A DNA stretch of 64,000 nucleotides from Balneola vulgaris DSM 17893 (GCF_000375465.1 NZ_AQXH01000001.1:744130-808129); one strand, 5' to 3'. Shown: positions 1-9,271, counted from the stretch's first letter. The notes: a model not told the origin generated them from the sequence alone. Made by a program: numbers and translations.

Positions 1-193
1 CTCCGTTAATCACCTTATACTCTAATCCGAGTTCATCAATTTTAGATTGAATATGAGCTGGGAAAGCTTCCGACTGCTCCAATCCATATCCAGCAGTGAT
101 ACTATCTCCAAAAAATAAAATGGTCTTAGTATCTTGAGCATGGATATTGTTGGTAATAAAAAATGAGAAGATTAGTAGTACAAATAATTTCAT
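1..193 (-). CDS. TesA-like SGNH/GDSL esterase, partial (N-terminal part)
   Basis: The first 64 codons of a minus-strand gene that runs off the left edge. It opens with a signal peptide (Lys followed by a hydrophobic run, cleavage after HAQ) and then the block FFGDSITAGYGLE, which is block I of the SGNH hydrolase superfamily with the nucleophile Ser in GDS. The spacing and the GYGL context match the arylesterase/acyl-CoA thioesterase I (TesA) group. It sits divergently from an ABC transporter of the YbbA/YbbP type, the arrangement also found in Escherichia coli for tesA and ybbA-ybbP. The likely role is hydrolysis of short esters or thioesters in the periplasm. The catalytic Asp-His pair lies outside the window, so completeness cannot be judged. 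Confidence 0.85.
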   Translation of the reverse strand, partial: MKLFVLLIFSFFITNNIHAQDTKTILFFGDSITAGYGLEQSEAFPAHIQSKIDELGLEYKVING

Positions 194-275
194 TCTCTTT
201 ATCGATAATAGGGTTTGGTAAAAATATGCTATTTGTTGTGAACAATATTGCAATGCTAACGTAGCAACCTTTTTA

Positions 276-291
276 TTAATTCCGGAATTAA
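276..291. promoter_or_regulatory. 16-bp perfect palindrome between divergent genes
   Basis: TTAATTCCGGAATTAA is a perfect 8+8 palindrome in the 148-bp gap between the TesA-like gene and the ABC transporter. A second, looser inverted repeat (TTGTT-GTG-AACAA, 233-245) lies beside it. The position suits an operator for one or both genes, but no regulator can be named from the sequence. Confidence 0.35.
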
Positions 292-341
292 AGTTCACTA
301 TCAAAGTGTTCAGGTTTCAACTAAAATAAAGATCTTTCATT

Positions 342-1052
342 GTGTCTCATATACTTCAAGTAAAAAACCTATTCAGAACGTTTAAAAGTGGTTCAAAAAC
401 ACTTACCGTAGTTAACGATTCAACTTTTGATATCCCCGAAGGTATCACCTGCGCAATTGTGGGCCCTTCTGGTAGTGGAAAAACAACTTTATTGGGATTA
501 ACGGCGGGGCTTGATCGTCCAACTTCAGGAGATGTATTCTTAAATGGAATTCATTTAAATCCACTTAGCGAAGATGAGCGAGCCGAAGTAAGAAATAAAC
601 ACGTAGGTTTTGTATTTCAGACTTTCCAACTAGTGCCTACCCTTACTGCTTTAGAAAATGTTATGGTTCCTCTTGAACTTAGAGGCGAAGCCACCAAGCA
701 AGTACGAGAAAGAGCCATTGAGTTACTCACTGAGGTTGGCTTAGGTGATCGCGTTCACCATTACCCCAATCAATTATCAGGTGGTGAACAACAACGTGTA
801 GCTGTTGCTCGTGCATTCATCAATAAGCCCAAAATTCTTTTTGCCGATGAACCTACTGGTAACTTAGATACCGAAACTGGGGAGCATATTGAAAATTTGA
901 TCTTCAATTTGAACAAGCAAGAAGGAACCACACTCATCCTAGTTACGCACGATATGGAGCTTTCCGCAAAATGCGACCGCGTGATAAAAATCAAAAATGG
1001 TTGTATTGAAGCAGACTTTATGAATGAAGTAGAAACGGTGGATGTAGCGTGA
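342..1052 (+). CDS. ABC transporter ATP-binding protein, YbbA/LolD-like
   Basis: ATPase of a FtsX/MacB-type exporter. Walker A GPSGSGKTT lies near residues 41-49, the signature LSGGE near 145-149 and Walker B ILFADEPTG near 165-173, followed by the switch His in THD. The length of 236 residues is typical of the YbbA/LolD/MacB-ATPase group. It starts with GTG; no in-frame ATG lies close by. The stop overlaps the start of the permease by 4 bp (GTGA), so the two are translationally coupled. In E. coli the homologous pair sits next to tesA, as here. The substrate is unknown: lipoprotein release or hydrophobic-compound export are family possibilities, not seen here. Confidence 0.93.
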   Translation: MSHILQVKNLFRTFKSGSKTLTVVNDSTFDIPEGITCAIVGPSGSGKTTLLGLTAGLDRPTSGDVFLNGIHLNPLSEDERAEVRNKHVGFVFQTFQLVPTLTALENVMVPLELRGEATKQVRERAIELLTEVGLGDRVHHYPNQLSGGEQQRVAVARAFINKPKILFADEPTGNLDTETGEHIENLIFNLNKQEGTTLILVTHDMELSAKCDRVIKIKNGCIEADFMNEVETVDVA

Positions 1053-3586
1053 ATAAACTGAGTTGGATCTTCAAAATGGCGTGGCGAGATTCACGCTCTA
1101 ATCGCCGAAAGTTATTTTTATACATGGCAGCAATCATTGTTGGTGTTGCCGCTCAAGTTGCCATTAGCTCATTCAGAGCAAACCTAACCGATAGTATTTC
1201 CGAGCAATCTAAGGAGCTACTTGGGGCTGATTTGGAGGTAAGTAGCAATGCACCGCTTGATGAGCTAGTTGTAAGCTATCTCGATTCACTAAGTGAAGAG
1301 CAGTCTACGGCTGTTGGTTTCACATCCATGGCTTATTTCCCGAAATCTCAAACTACTCGTTTATCACAAATAACCGCTCTTGAGGGTGATTTCCCTTATT
1401 ACGGTACATTGGTAACCTCCCCTACTGAAGCCGCTTACAACTTCCAGAAAAATAACACGGCACTGGTGGATGAACCCATTCTACTTCAATTTGGCTTAGA
1501 ACCCGGCGATTCTGTCAAAATTGGTTTACTGACTTACGAAATCGGTGGGGCACTAGTCGAAATCCCTGGTCAACCAATCGCTGCATCATTTTTGGGACCT
1601 CGAATTTTCATTCCCAAACAGAATGTTGAAGAAACTGGCTTGCTTCAACGAGGAAGTAGGCTAGAATATCTGACCTACGTAAAATACCTTGAAGGTACTG
1701 ATCCTGTAATCGTTGATGATGAGCTCGATGTATTAAACGACTCTTTAGATTTCCGATATGATGATGTAGCTGAACGTGAAGAAGAAGTCGGTGAAGCCAT
1801 CACATACTTATCCAATTTTCTTAATCTAATCGGATTTATTGCACTTTTATTGGGTGGACTTGGTGTGGCAAGCTCCATTTTTGTTTACGTTCGTCAAAAG
1901 GTAAATACAGTGGCCGTTCTTCGTTGTGTTGGGGCATCCTCCAATCAAACATTGTGGATATATCTCATTCAAGCTGCATTTATGGGATTGATTGGTTCCG
2001 CCATAGGTGCGCTCATTGGCTCATCCATTCAGCTTTACCTCCCGGTTCTAGTTCAAGATTTTTTACCCGTTGATATTGAATTAACCATTTCATGGACTTC
2101 GGTTTTAATCGGTATAACTACAGGAGTGAGCATTGCCATTATATTTGCTCTATTTCCCTTGCTCGCCGTGCGAAAAATCTCGCCTCTTTTTACACTCCGT
2201 ATGGTGGACGTTAGCTTGATGTCGTTATTGCGTAAACGCACTAAAATCATATTAAGCTCTATCGTAATACTATTCGTTGTCATCTATGCTAATTCCATGC
2301 TAGATGGCTGGATTGCAGCTATTTGGTTTACACTTGGACTCCTTTTTTGCCTGTTATTACTAGCTGGGTTTGCAGTACTTATTATGAAAATAGCTCGCAA
2401 AATGAATACGCAGTGGTTCAGCTATGAATGGCGCCAAGGGCTTGCTAATTTATATCGTCCCAATAATCAGACCTCGACCCTGCTGCTTACTTTTGGCTTA
2501 GGGGTCACCATGATTTCATCGCTCTATCTAACCCAAGATATGTTATTGGGTACCATCAACTTTGGCGATGATGAAGCGCTCCCGAACTTAGCTTTATACG
2601 ATATTCAATACGATCAAAATGATGGAGTAAATGACATCATTACAAGCAATGGACTTGAAGTACTTCAAAATGTACCTATTGTAACAATGCGTGTAGGCAG
2701 TATAAATGGGAATCCTGTGGATTCAATCTTAGCCGATACCAATCGCACTGCACGTCGTTGGGCTTTAAATAGAGAATATCGTTCCACCTATAGAGATGAA
2801 CTCGTTTCAACTGAAAAAATTGATTCTGGTACTTTTGTAGGAACCCACAATGGATTCGAAGACCTTGTACCTATTTCAGTTTCATCTGACCTTATGGAAG
2901 ACTTAGCCGCTTCTGTGGGTGATACCATTACATGGGATGTTCAAGGAATTCCTATTCAAAGTTATATATCCAGTACTAGAACCGTTACATGGGACACTCC
3001 GCAGCCTAATTTCTTTGTGGTATTCCCCGTTGGAGTTTTGGAACAAGCACCTCAATTCTTTGCCACCACGGTAAATACACCAAATCGTGAAGCATCGCTC
3101 GCTATTCAAAGGGAAATCGTATTAGCGTACCCGAATGTCTCAGCCATTGATGTTGGCCAAGTGATAGATACCATTCGTGCCTTTATTGATAAGATTACCT
3201 TCGTGATACAATTCATTGGGCTATTTAGCATCATCACGGGTTTAATCGTATTAGCTGGATCAGCCGCCACAAGTCGATTTCAACGAATTCGAGAAGCTGT
3301 GCTACTCCGAACTTTGGGAGCGAAACAGAAGCAAGTGGTCCAAATACAGATTATTGAATACACCTTATTGGGTATCATGGCCTCCCTTACAGGACTTAGT
3401 TTATCTGTGGGTGCAAGTGCGCTGTTAGGCTACTTCTTCTTTGATATAGAATTCGTGCCAAATTTTGCCATCCTAGGTTTAGAAGTCGTTATACTAATTC
3501 TACTAGTGCTACTTATTGGTTTACTGAATACTCGAGGTATTCATAAAAAACCACCACTTGAAGTACTTCGAGCAGAAGGCGGATAA
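1049..3586 (+). CDS. FtsX-family ABC permease, YbbP-like
   Basis: An 845-residue integral membrane protein with two FtsX-type repeats. The first membrane helix is at about residues 25-45, followed by a periplasmic domain. Further helices lie near 255-375, then two more near 400-450, a second periplasmic domain, and a final helical group near 730-830. This duplicated layout and length resemble E. coli YbbP (about 800 residues) and set it apart from LolC/E and MacB. The GTG start overlaps the ATPase stop. Together the two should form an inner-membrane exporter or mechanotransmission complex; the substrate cannot be inferred. Confidence 0.9.
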   Translation: MNKLSWIFKMAWRDSRSNRRKLFLYMAAIIVGVAAQVAISSFRANLTDSISEQSKELLGADLEVSSNAPLDELVVSYLDSLSEEQSTAVGFTSMAYFPKSQTTRLSQITALEGDFPYYGTLVTSPTEAAYNFQKNNTALVDEPILLQFGLEPGDSVKIGLLTYEIGGALVEIPGQPIAASFLGPRIFIPKQNVEETGLLQRGSRLEYLTYVKYLEGTDPVIVDDELDVLNDSLDFRYDDVAEREEEVGEAITYLSNFLNLIGFIALLLGGLGVASSIFVYVRQKVNTVAVLRCVGASSNQTLWIYLIQAAFMGLIGSAIGALIGSSIQLYLPVLVQDFLPVDIELTISWTSVLIGITTGVSIAIIFALFPLLAVRKISPLFTLRMVDVSLMSLLRKRTKIILSSIVILFVVIYANSMLDGWIAAIWFTLGLLFCLLLLAGFAVLIMKIARKMNTQWFSYEWRQGLANLYRPNNQTSTLLLTFGLGVTMISSLYLTQDMLLGTINFGDDEALPNLALYDIQYDQNDGVNDIITSNGLEVLQNVPIVTMRVGSINGNPVDSILADTNRTARRWALNREYRSTYRDELVSTEKIDSGTFVGTHNGFEDLVPISVSSDLMEDLAASVGDTITWDVQGIPIQSYISSTRTVTWDTPQPNFFVVFPVGVLEQAPQFFATTVNTPNREASLAIQREIVLAYPNVSAIDVGQVIDTIRAFIDKITFVIQFIGLFSIITGLIVLAGSAATSRFQRIREAVLLRTLGAKQKQVVQIQIIEYTLLGIMASLTGLSLSVGASALLGYFFFDIEFVPNFAILGLEVVILILLVLLIGLLNTRGIHKKPPLEVLRAEGG

Positions 3587-3675
3587 TTCTTCACTATGCC
3601 TGGCATTGTTAATTAATGGAACAAATGGCATAGGGTCTTTCTTAAATACGATAAACATCAAATTAAATTAAGACC

Positions 3676-4347
3676 ATGAAGACACTATCGAAATTAGGAA
3701 TATTCACACTACTACTAGTATTGCCATTTACGGCATGTGAGAATATCAGTAAAACTGCAAAAGGTACAGCCATTGGTGCTTCAGCCGGTGCCTTAGCTGG
3801 TGCAATTATTGGTAAAGCAGCTGGTAATTCAACTACGGGTGCTATTGTAGGTGCTGCGGTAGGTGGCGCATCGGGTGCGGCTATTGGTAATTATATGGAT
3901 CGTCAATCAAGAGAGTTAGAGGAAGATCTAGAAGGTGCACGCGTTGAACGAGTTGGTGAAGGTATCAAGATTACTTTCGACTCTGGAATTTTATTCGCTG
4001 TAGATTCTTATCAATTAAAAGAAGTATCTAAGCAGAATATTGCTGAACTAGCTGAAATTTTGAAAAAATATGAAGACACCAATATCATGTTTTCAGGATA
4101 TACGGATAACACTGGTAGTGAAGCTTATAACCAAGAACTTTCTGAAAAAAGAGCTAAAGCTGTAGCGGAATATGCTGCATTTGTAGGCGTAGACGCTGAA
4201 CGTATGACTATTATTGGTTACGGTGAAAGCGATCCTATTGCAAGTAACAGTACCGTTGAAGGTAGAGCTCAAAATAGACGTGTTGAAGTTGGTATTTGGG
4301 CCAATGAAGAGCTTAAAGAAGCTGCCGAAAAAGGTGAAATTGAATAA
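3676..4347 (+). CDS. OmpA-family lipoprotein with glycine-zipper segment
   Basis: A 223-residue protein. The N-terminus has a lipoprotein signal peptide with Cys21 in PFTAC. Residues about 29-72 form a Gly/Ala-rich zipper (repeated GA.(I/L)G.AAG), as in YMGG/Rick_17kDa-type proteins. Residues about 100-215 form an OmpA C-terminal peptidoglycan-binding domain, with the conserved GYTDNTGSEAYN, LSEKRA and GRAQNRRVE blocks. It should anchor the outer membrane to peptidoglycan. It stands alone between the ABC permease and corA and is followed by a strong terminator. Confidence 0.93.
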   Translation: MKTLSKLGIFTLLLVLPFTACENISKTAKGTAIGASAGALAGAIIGKAAGNSTTGAIVGAAVGGASGAAIGNYMDRQSRELEEDLEGARVERVGEGIKITFDSGILFAVDSYQLKEVSKQNIAELAEILKKYEDTNIMFSGYTDNTGSEAYNQELSEKRAKAVAEYAAFVGVDAERMTIIGYGESDPIASNSTVEGRAQNRRVEVGIWANEELKEAAEKGEIE

Positions 4348-4364
4348 TTAAAGCACCGCATTTC

Positions 4365-4392
4365 AAAGCCCCTGCATAGGGGCTTTTTTTTT
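4365..4392 (+). terminator. Rho-independent terminator after the OmpA lipoprotein
   Basis: Stem AAGCCCC / GGGGCTT with a 6-nt loop, followed by a run of T. It lies 18 bp past the stop codon. Confidence 0.9.
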
Positions 4393-4428
4393 GTCTATAT
4401 TCGAAGCTTTAATCTTGGTCTATATCTC

Positions 4429-5514
4429 ATGAATTTAAAGAAACGGTTGATCCCTAAGAAAATCCGCTCTTCTTTTTTAAAGAAAGAAGTTGGTAGTGCG
4501 CCTGGTACTCTTACCCATATTGGTGCACAAAAAATTGATACGGTAACCATCGATATTCATGATTATGGCCTAGACCATCTAACAACAGCTAGTGTAGACT
4601 CGGTTGCTAATTGTAGACCCTATGTTGCCACCTCTAACCCCACATGGGTTCAAGTAAAGGGATTGCACGACATTCCCAAACTGAAAGAGCTATGGGACGA
4701 ATTTGACTTCCACCCGCTCATTCAAGAGGATATATTAAATACTACTCAACGCCCTAAGATTGAAGACTACACCAATCAAATCTTCATCGTTTTAAAAATG
4801 CTCTACCTCGAAGATGGCGTACTTGAGCAAGAGCAGGTGAGTATAGTTTTATCCGACAAATTTGTGTTCTCTTTTCAAGAATCAGATAAGCCTATTTTTG
4901 CCCCTATAAAAGAGCGCTTAAAGGTTGAAAACACTCGCATGCGGAAGAATGGCTGTGATTATATGGCCTATGCGCTTATGGATGTAATCATTGATTATTA
5001 TTTTGAAGCTTTGGGCGAATTAAACTCTCAGATTGAAGCCATTGAAGATATGCTTTGGGAAGGCACAGATGATATCTCATTAACCGATATCCATACCCTT
5101 CGCCGTCAGCTTATCACCTTCCGCAAAAGTGTGTGGCCACTTCGGGATAATATCAATTCTTTTTATAGAGACGAATCCCCTCTTCTTGGAGAAGAAACAA
5201 AGCTGTTTTTAAGAGATACTTCAGATCACACTAGTCAGATTGTAGATACCTTAGATAACAATCGGGAGATGATCTCTAGTTTGCACGATATGTATCAAAC
5301 AAACTTGAGTAACAAAATGAATGAGGTGATGAAGGTTCTAACTATCATTGCTACCATTTTCATCCCACTTACTTTTATTGCTGGCATCTATGGTATGAAT
5401 TTCGAGCATATGCCGGAATTAGCTTGGGAATACAGTTATCCAACCATTTGGGGAATTATGATAGTAGCGACTATCGGTATGGTTTTTTACTTCCGAAAGA
5501 AAAAGTGGATATAA
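4429..5514 (+). CDS. corA: CorA-family Mg2+/Co2+ channel
   Basis: A 361-residue protein of the CorA/MIT family. The long cytoplasmic N-terminal domain is followed by two C-terminal membrane helices (about 303-320 and 335-353). The signature YGMNF sits at 321-325, directly after the first helix, and MPEL follows as in typical CorA loops. The short positively charged tail is also typical. It should form a homopentameric channel for magnesium, and possibly cobalt. It is a single gene and shares its downstream hairpin with the convergent FadL-like gene. Confidence 0.95.
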   Translation: MNLKKRLIPKKIRSSFLKKEVGSAPGTLTHIGAQKIDTVTIDIHDYGLDHLTTASVDSVANCRPYVATSNPTWVQVKGLHDIPKLKELWDEFDFHPLIQEDILNTTQRPKIEDYTNQIFIVLKMLYLEDGVLEQEQVSIVLSDKFVFSFQESDKPIFAPIKERLKVENTRMRKNGCDYMAYALMDVIIDYYFEALGELNSQIEAIEDMLWEGTDDISLTDIHTLRRQLITFRKSVWPLRDNINSFYRDESPLLGEETKLFLRDTSDHTSQIVDTLDNNREMISSLHDMYQTNLSNKMNEVMKVLTIIATIFIPLTFIAGIYGMNFEHMPELAWEYSYPTIWGIMIVATIGMVFYFRKKKWI

Positions 5515-5549
5515 AAAAAGAGTCCTAGCTTTTTCAATGCTAAGACTCT
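5511..5549 (-). terminator. Terminator of the FadL-like gene (convergent with corA)
   Basis: Inverted repeat AGAGTCCTAGC / GCTAAGACTCT (one mismatch), loop of 9 nt. On the minus strand it is followed by a T run (A run at 5512-5519). It overlaps the corA stop and may serve both strands. Confidence 0.75.
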
Positions 5550-5589
5550 AACTAACTACGGAGGTATTATTTGGGTAAACTACTAATCC

Positions 5590-7125
5590 TTAAAAGTGGA
5601 CTTTAATGCCACCTAAGATCTTTAATGATTCGATAGATTGATCGTTACCTACTTCTATTCGGTTGCCGTTTATATCTTCGTAATCATATACTACTGAACG
5701 GTCGTTTCTTGCCGAATATTGTGTAAGGAAGTTTAAACTCATACTTGGACTTACAGGAAAGGTAATTCCAAGGGTATAGATACGTTCACTAAAATCTTCA
5801 TCATGCTTTTTCGAAGGCAAGTAAGCATATCCAGCCTTCATGTTTGTACCACTTTTAAAGGTGTAGACTGCATGACTTTTGAAATTCACTACCGCTGCGT
5901 ATTCATCTCTGATTTGATTATTAAACTCTGTTTCATTCGCTTTTAAAGCGGCTATATCTTCCGGCGTCAAATTTTCCTCATCTTCTACCAACTTTACCTT
6001 CGTGGTACTATAATCGATGTATTCAGCCGACACAGAGAAATTCAATGGTTTATCCGCATTTACGGTAGCACCAAGATTAAGCTTGGCAGGTTTTGTGATT
6101 GAGTAATCGAATGAACCTGCGTAATTGTTATCGGTACTCACTGAGTTATCGTCGAACTCCGTATCAATGTTTGAGTAATAAGATTCACTGATAAAAAACT
6201 TTGTAGGCAATGTTAAACTACTTCCTATATGGAAACTGGGAAGCATCTTAAAAATGATTCCACCGCTTAGTCCGAAACCATACATTTCTGAATCAATATC
6301 ATCTACAAGTTCTATAGAGTGGATATCTGTTCCGTTATTGCCTTGGTCATCGGCAAATAGGATCCCATCATCGTATTGGTTTTGAGAGTCTACTTCCTGG
6401 AAATTTCTATCAAATCTATGTGTACCAGTGTAAATGGATAGGTTTAGTCCCGCATATAGGTTCTTTTGAAATTCGGTAGCACCGAAAAAAGTGATCTCAC
6501 CCATATTTCGAGTATTTGTGATAGTAGCGTATTGCTGAATTCCTCTGTACTCATCTGGGCTTAAGCCAATGCGAAAAATGGATTCAAAATAGGTTTCCGA
6601 ATTATCCCCATAATCAATAGCGAATGCATCAAATGCGATGCCATTGTAATTACTATTCTCTGCTTTAAACATATCCGTGATGGTGTTGTCGTTGTTATAC
6701 GCATCCAAAAACATTTCATCACTGGTATGAGATACTAGTGAGTATCCACCCCCAAAAACTAAGCTCCCTTGAGCAGTAGGCACTTTATAAACGAGTCCAA
6801 TATTTCCGAAATATAGATTTGAATTGTCTTCAGTATTGGCGTTCCCTTGATAGGTATTATCAATCGACATGGTGTTGCTAAACAGGCTAATAGAATAAAA
6901 GCTAGATTCTGCCAATGCCATTGCAGCTGGATTATCCATATAACTTCCATATCCATTAAATGAAGACACTGATGTTAAGTATCCATGTTCGGCATCACCA
7001 TTTACATTAAAGGTGCTAAATTGTTGTGCCAGACTTTTATACGAAATTGGTGATTCCCCATTTTGAGCACTTGCGCTCAATGATAAAAACAACATTCCCA
7101 CTAAGAGGGTTAGTATTCTCTTCAT
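5590..7125 (-). CDS. FadL/OmpP1-like outer-membrane channel
   Basis: A 511-residue protein with a clear signal peptide (MKR start, hydrophobic stretch, cleavage after SASA). Its early YGSYMDNPAAMALA segment is typical of the FadL/TodX family, in which an NPAA-like motif marks the plug domain. The rest consists of alternating amphipathic strands ending in a C-terminal strand with a terminal Phe, as expected for an outer-membrane beta-barrel. The role is passive uptake of a hydrophobic compound; the substrate is not visible. It lies downstream of the Ser/Arg-rich lipoprotein gene (37 bp gap) and probably shares its transcript. Confidence 0.82.
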   Translation of the reverse strand: MKRILTLLVGMLFLSLSASAQNGESPISYKSLAQQFSTFNVNGDAEHGYLTSVSSFNGYGSYMDNPAAMALAESSFYSISLFSNTMSIDNTYQGNANTEDNSNLYFGNIGLVYKVPTAQGSLVFGGGYSLVSHTSDEMFLDAYNNDNTITDMFKAENSNYNGIAFDAFAIDYGDNSETYFESIFRIGLSPDEYRGIQQYATITNTRNMGEITFFGATEFQKNLYAGLNLSIYTGTHRFDRNFQEVDSQNQYDDGILFADDQGNNGTDIHSIELVDDIDSEMYGFGLSGGIIFKMLPSFHIGSSLTLPTKFFISESYYSNIDTEFDDNSVSTDNNYAGSFDYSITKPAKLNLGATVNADKPLNFSVSAEYIDYSTTKVKLVEDEENLTPEDIAALKANETEFNNQIRDEYAAVVNFKSHAVYTFKSGTNMKAGYAYLPSKKHDEDFSERIYTLGITFPVSPSMSLNFLTQYSARNDRSVVYDYEDINGNRIEVGNDQSIESLKILGGIKVHF

Positions 7126-7161
7126 GATAAAACTTTAAATATGTTTGAGGTGTGCTTACGC

Positions 7162-8556
7162 TTAGTTACGAGTTCTTTTCTTTTTTGAACTCGACGAACG
7201 TTTAGATGAACTCTTCGAACTTCTTGAAGAGCTACTATTCGATCTTTTCACAGATGAAGAACGTCGCGTTGGCGATGATCTCTTTACAGAGCTTGATCGT
7301 TTTGTAGGCGATGACCTTTTAACAGTTGTAGAACGTGATCTAGAAGGCGTAGAGCTTTTACTTACTCTACTTCTCGACGACGAAGAACTCTTACGGCTCG
7401 AAACGTTCGCACTACTTCTTTTTGTGCTACTTGTTCTACTTACGTTAGAACGGCTTCTGCTAGAACTGCTTGATGTTCTTGATACAGAAGATGATCTCTT
7501 ACTCGAGCTTGACTTACGTACGGTAGACGAAGAACGACTTCGGCTAGAAGTATTCGAACGGTTCACACTACTTGCAGAGCTGCGTTTTGAACTCTGGTTG
7601 ATATTATTTCCAGACCTTGATCTACTTCGTTTACTTGAATCGTTATTAGATCTAGTACGAGTAACTCTGCTCTTCGAGGATGATCCTCGGCTGCTCGCTT
7701 TTCTTACATCTGTACTACGTACACGGTTTCTTACTGAAGGCGAAAGTCCTGAATTTTGATTACGCTTAGAAACAGCCGATGAGTTAACCGTTCTACTTCT
7801 CTGCGTTCTATTTGATCTAGAATCATATTTCTGAGTTAAACCAGAACTTCTAGGTCCATAGTTATAATTCGATGAACGTCTATTTCTACTCTCGAAGTAA
7901 TAATAGTTGTTATAGTACCCTGCATGGTAGAAGTTTGAATATCCACCACCGTAATATGGGTAGCCATAATAATCGTAGTAATATGGATAACCATATGAAT
8001 GTGCTATAAATGCATCGGCCCAGGTATATCCAAAGTAGAAGCCAAACCCGAAGCTTGGATTTCTATATACAGGATATCCATATCTGTATGCAAATCGGTT
8101 GTAATGGAATCTATGGTGTACATATGCTGGCGACCAATGTGAGTACCAGCTACTATAATATCCTGTTCTGAAGTTGTGATGTGCATTTGCATAGGCATCG
8201 TCTACACCATCGTCATATCCTTCTTCATACCCTCTGTCGAAACCTTCCCAGTAAACACCTTCAAAGTTGTTTTCTTTATACCAATTTTCGGTTTCGTAAT
8301 CTTTATAAAGTAGACCTACTTCTTCCGCAACAGGCTCTTCCTCTTCAACTGTTTCGTACTCGAAAGGCTTGGCTGTTTGTTCTTCCTCGTCCCAGTAGTA
8401 GCCTGCCTCTGCTAACTCTTCATCGCTCCAAGAATAGTATTTTGAGTTTCTGCTATCATCATATCTATCCAAATTTTGGAGTTGGGTATAGCAACCCATC
8501 GAGAATAGTGAAAAAGTGGAAAGTGTGAGTAGTGAGAATAGTGTAGAGCGTTTCAT
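7162..8556 (-). CDS. Lipoprotein with Tyr/Gly-rich middle and long Ser/Arg-rich tail
   Basis: A 464-residue protein with no family I recognise. It has four parts. First, a lipoprotein signal with SMGC as lipobox (Cys22). Second, an acidic segment rich in Glu/Asp, including the motif GFDRGYEEGYDDGVDDAY. Third, a Tyr/Gly/His-rich stretch (about 130-240). Fourth, a tail of roughly 220 residues made almost only of Ser, Arg, Lys and Thr, with local repeats such as SSPTKRSSSVKR and SSPTRRSSSVKR, ending in KKKRTRN. The tail resembles eukaryotic RS domains in composition only. An acidic N-terminus with a strongly basic tail on an outer-membrane anchor suggests binding to polyanions (LPS, extracellular DNA, acidic polysaccharide), which is inference. 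It lies between the FadL-like gene and a response regulator. Confidence 0.8.
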   Translation of the reverse strand: MKRSTLFSLLTLSTFSLFSMGCYTQLQNLDRYDDSRNSKYYSWSDEELAEAGYYWDEEEQTAKPFEYETVEEEEPVAEEVGLLYKDYETENWYKENNFEGVYWEGFDRGYEEGYDDGVDDAYANAHHNFRTGYYSSWYSHWSPAYVHHRFHYNRFAYRYGYPVYRNPSFGFGFYFGYTWADAFIAHSYGYPYYYDYYGYPYYGGGYSNFYHAGYYNNYYYFESRNRRSSNYNYGPRSSGLTQKYDSRSNRTQRSRTVNSSAVSKRNQNSGLSPSVRNRVRSTDVRKASSRGSSSKSRVTRTRSNNDSSKRSRSRSGNNINQSSKRSSASSVNRSNTSSRSRSSSTVRKSSSSKRSSSVSRTSSSSSRSRSNVSRTSSTKRSSANVSSRKSSSSSRSRVSKSSTPSRSRSTTVKRSSPTKRSSSVKRSSPTRRSSSVKRSNSSSSRSSKSSSKRSSSSKKKRTRN

Positions 8557-8638
8557 AGGAGTACCTACTTATTAAGATTTCTATCTTTAATATGAGTATT
8601 CGTCATCCTCCTCTCAATCACATGATGATGTGAGCAAA

Positions 8639-9271
8639 TTAAATCTCACCTCTAAGCGATTTAGCAATGACTTCAGCTTTTGAGTTAACGTGAAGTTTCT
8701 TGTAAATATTTCGGATATGTGCTCGAACCGTATCTATAGAGATATCAAACCGGTCTGCGATCATCTTATAGCTTAATCCATCCACAAGGCCATTTACGAT
8801 ATCCTGCTCACGGGAAGTAAGCATACTATCTTCATTTTTCTGAGGTGCCTGATCATTGAAATGAGTAATTACTTTTCGAGCTATTTGTGGCGACATTGGT
8901 GCCCCACCTTTCATCAGATTTTCAATCGATTCTTTGATTTCTGGTAAAGAAGTATGCTTTAACAAATAACCCGATGCGCCCGCTTTCAGTGAATCGAAAA
9001 TCTTATGTGAATCATGATACACTGTTAACATGATGATATCGATTTCAGGGTACTTACTTTTGATTACTTCCATTCCCTTGATTCCTGACATCCCTGGCAG
9101 TTGAATATCCATCAGCATTACATCTGGCTTCGTATGCTCTTCAAGGTATTCCAGCATTTCTTCTACGCTATCTACCGCAACGGGGCAGTCCATATCCTCT
9201 TGCATATCTAAATATCGTTGAATCAAATCTCTAATTTTCACATTGTCTTCTACAATTCCGATGATAGCCAT
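8639..9271 (-). CDS. NarL/LuxR-family response regulator
   Basis: A 210-residue protein. Residues 1-120 form a receiver domain with acidic pocket Glu8-Asp9, phosphoacceptor Asp55 (LMDIQLPG), Thr88 in the LTVY block and Lys110 in LLKHTSLPE. Residues about 145-205 form a LuxR-type helix-turn-helix (LTSREQDIVNGLVDGLSYKMIA and RAHIRNIYKKL). It starts 15 bp after the stop of the sensor kinase, so the two form an operon. It should bind DNA as a dimer once phosphorylated. Downstream in the same direction lie the Ser/Arg-rich lipoprotein and the FadL-like porin, which are possible targets. Confidence 0.95.
   Translation of the reverse strand: MAIIGIVEDNVKIRDLIQRYLDMQEDMDCPVAVDSVEEMLEYLEEHTKPDVMLMDIQLPGMSGIKGMEVIKSKYPEIDIIMLTVYHDSHKIFDSLKAGASGYLLKHTSLPEIKESIENLMKGGAPMSPQIARKVITHFNDQAPQKNEDSMLTSREQDIVNGLVDGLSYKMIADRFDISIDTVRAHIRNIYKKLHVNSKAEVIAKSLRGEI

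Noticed and set aside
7424-7759. Plus-strand frame of 111 Leu/Asp/Glu-rich residues
   Set aside because: Mirror of the Ser/Arg-rich codons of the lipoprotein on the other strand; composition is an artefact.
7180-7780. Possible CRISPR-like or tandem repeat array
   Set aside because: The repeats are degenerate Ser/Arg codons within one coding frame, without regular spacers.
8618-8634. CACAT-GATG-ATGTG hairpin after the response regulator gene
   Set aside because: Short stem and no T run, so not a convincing terminator.
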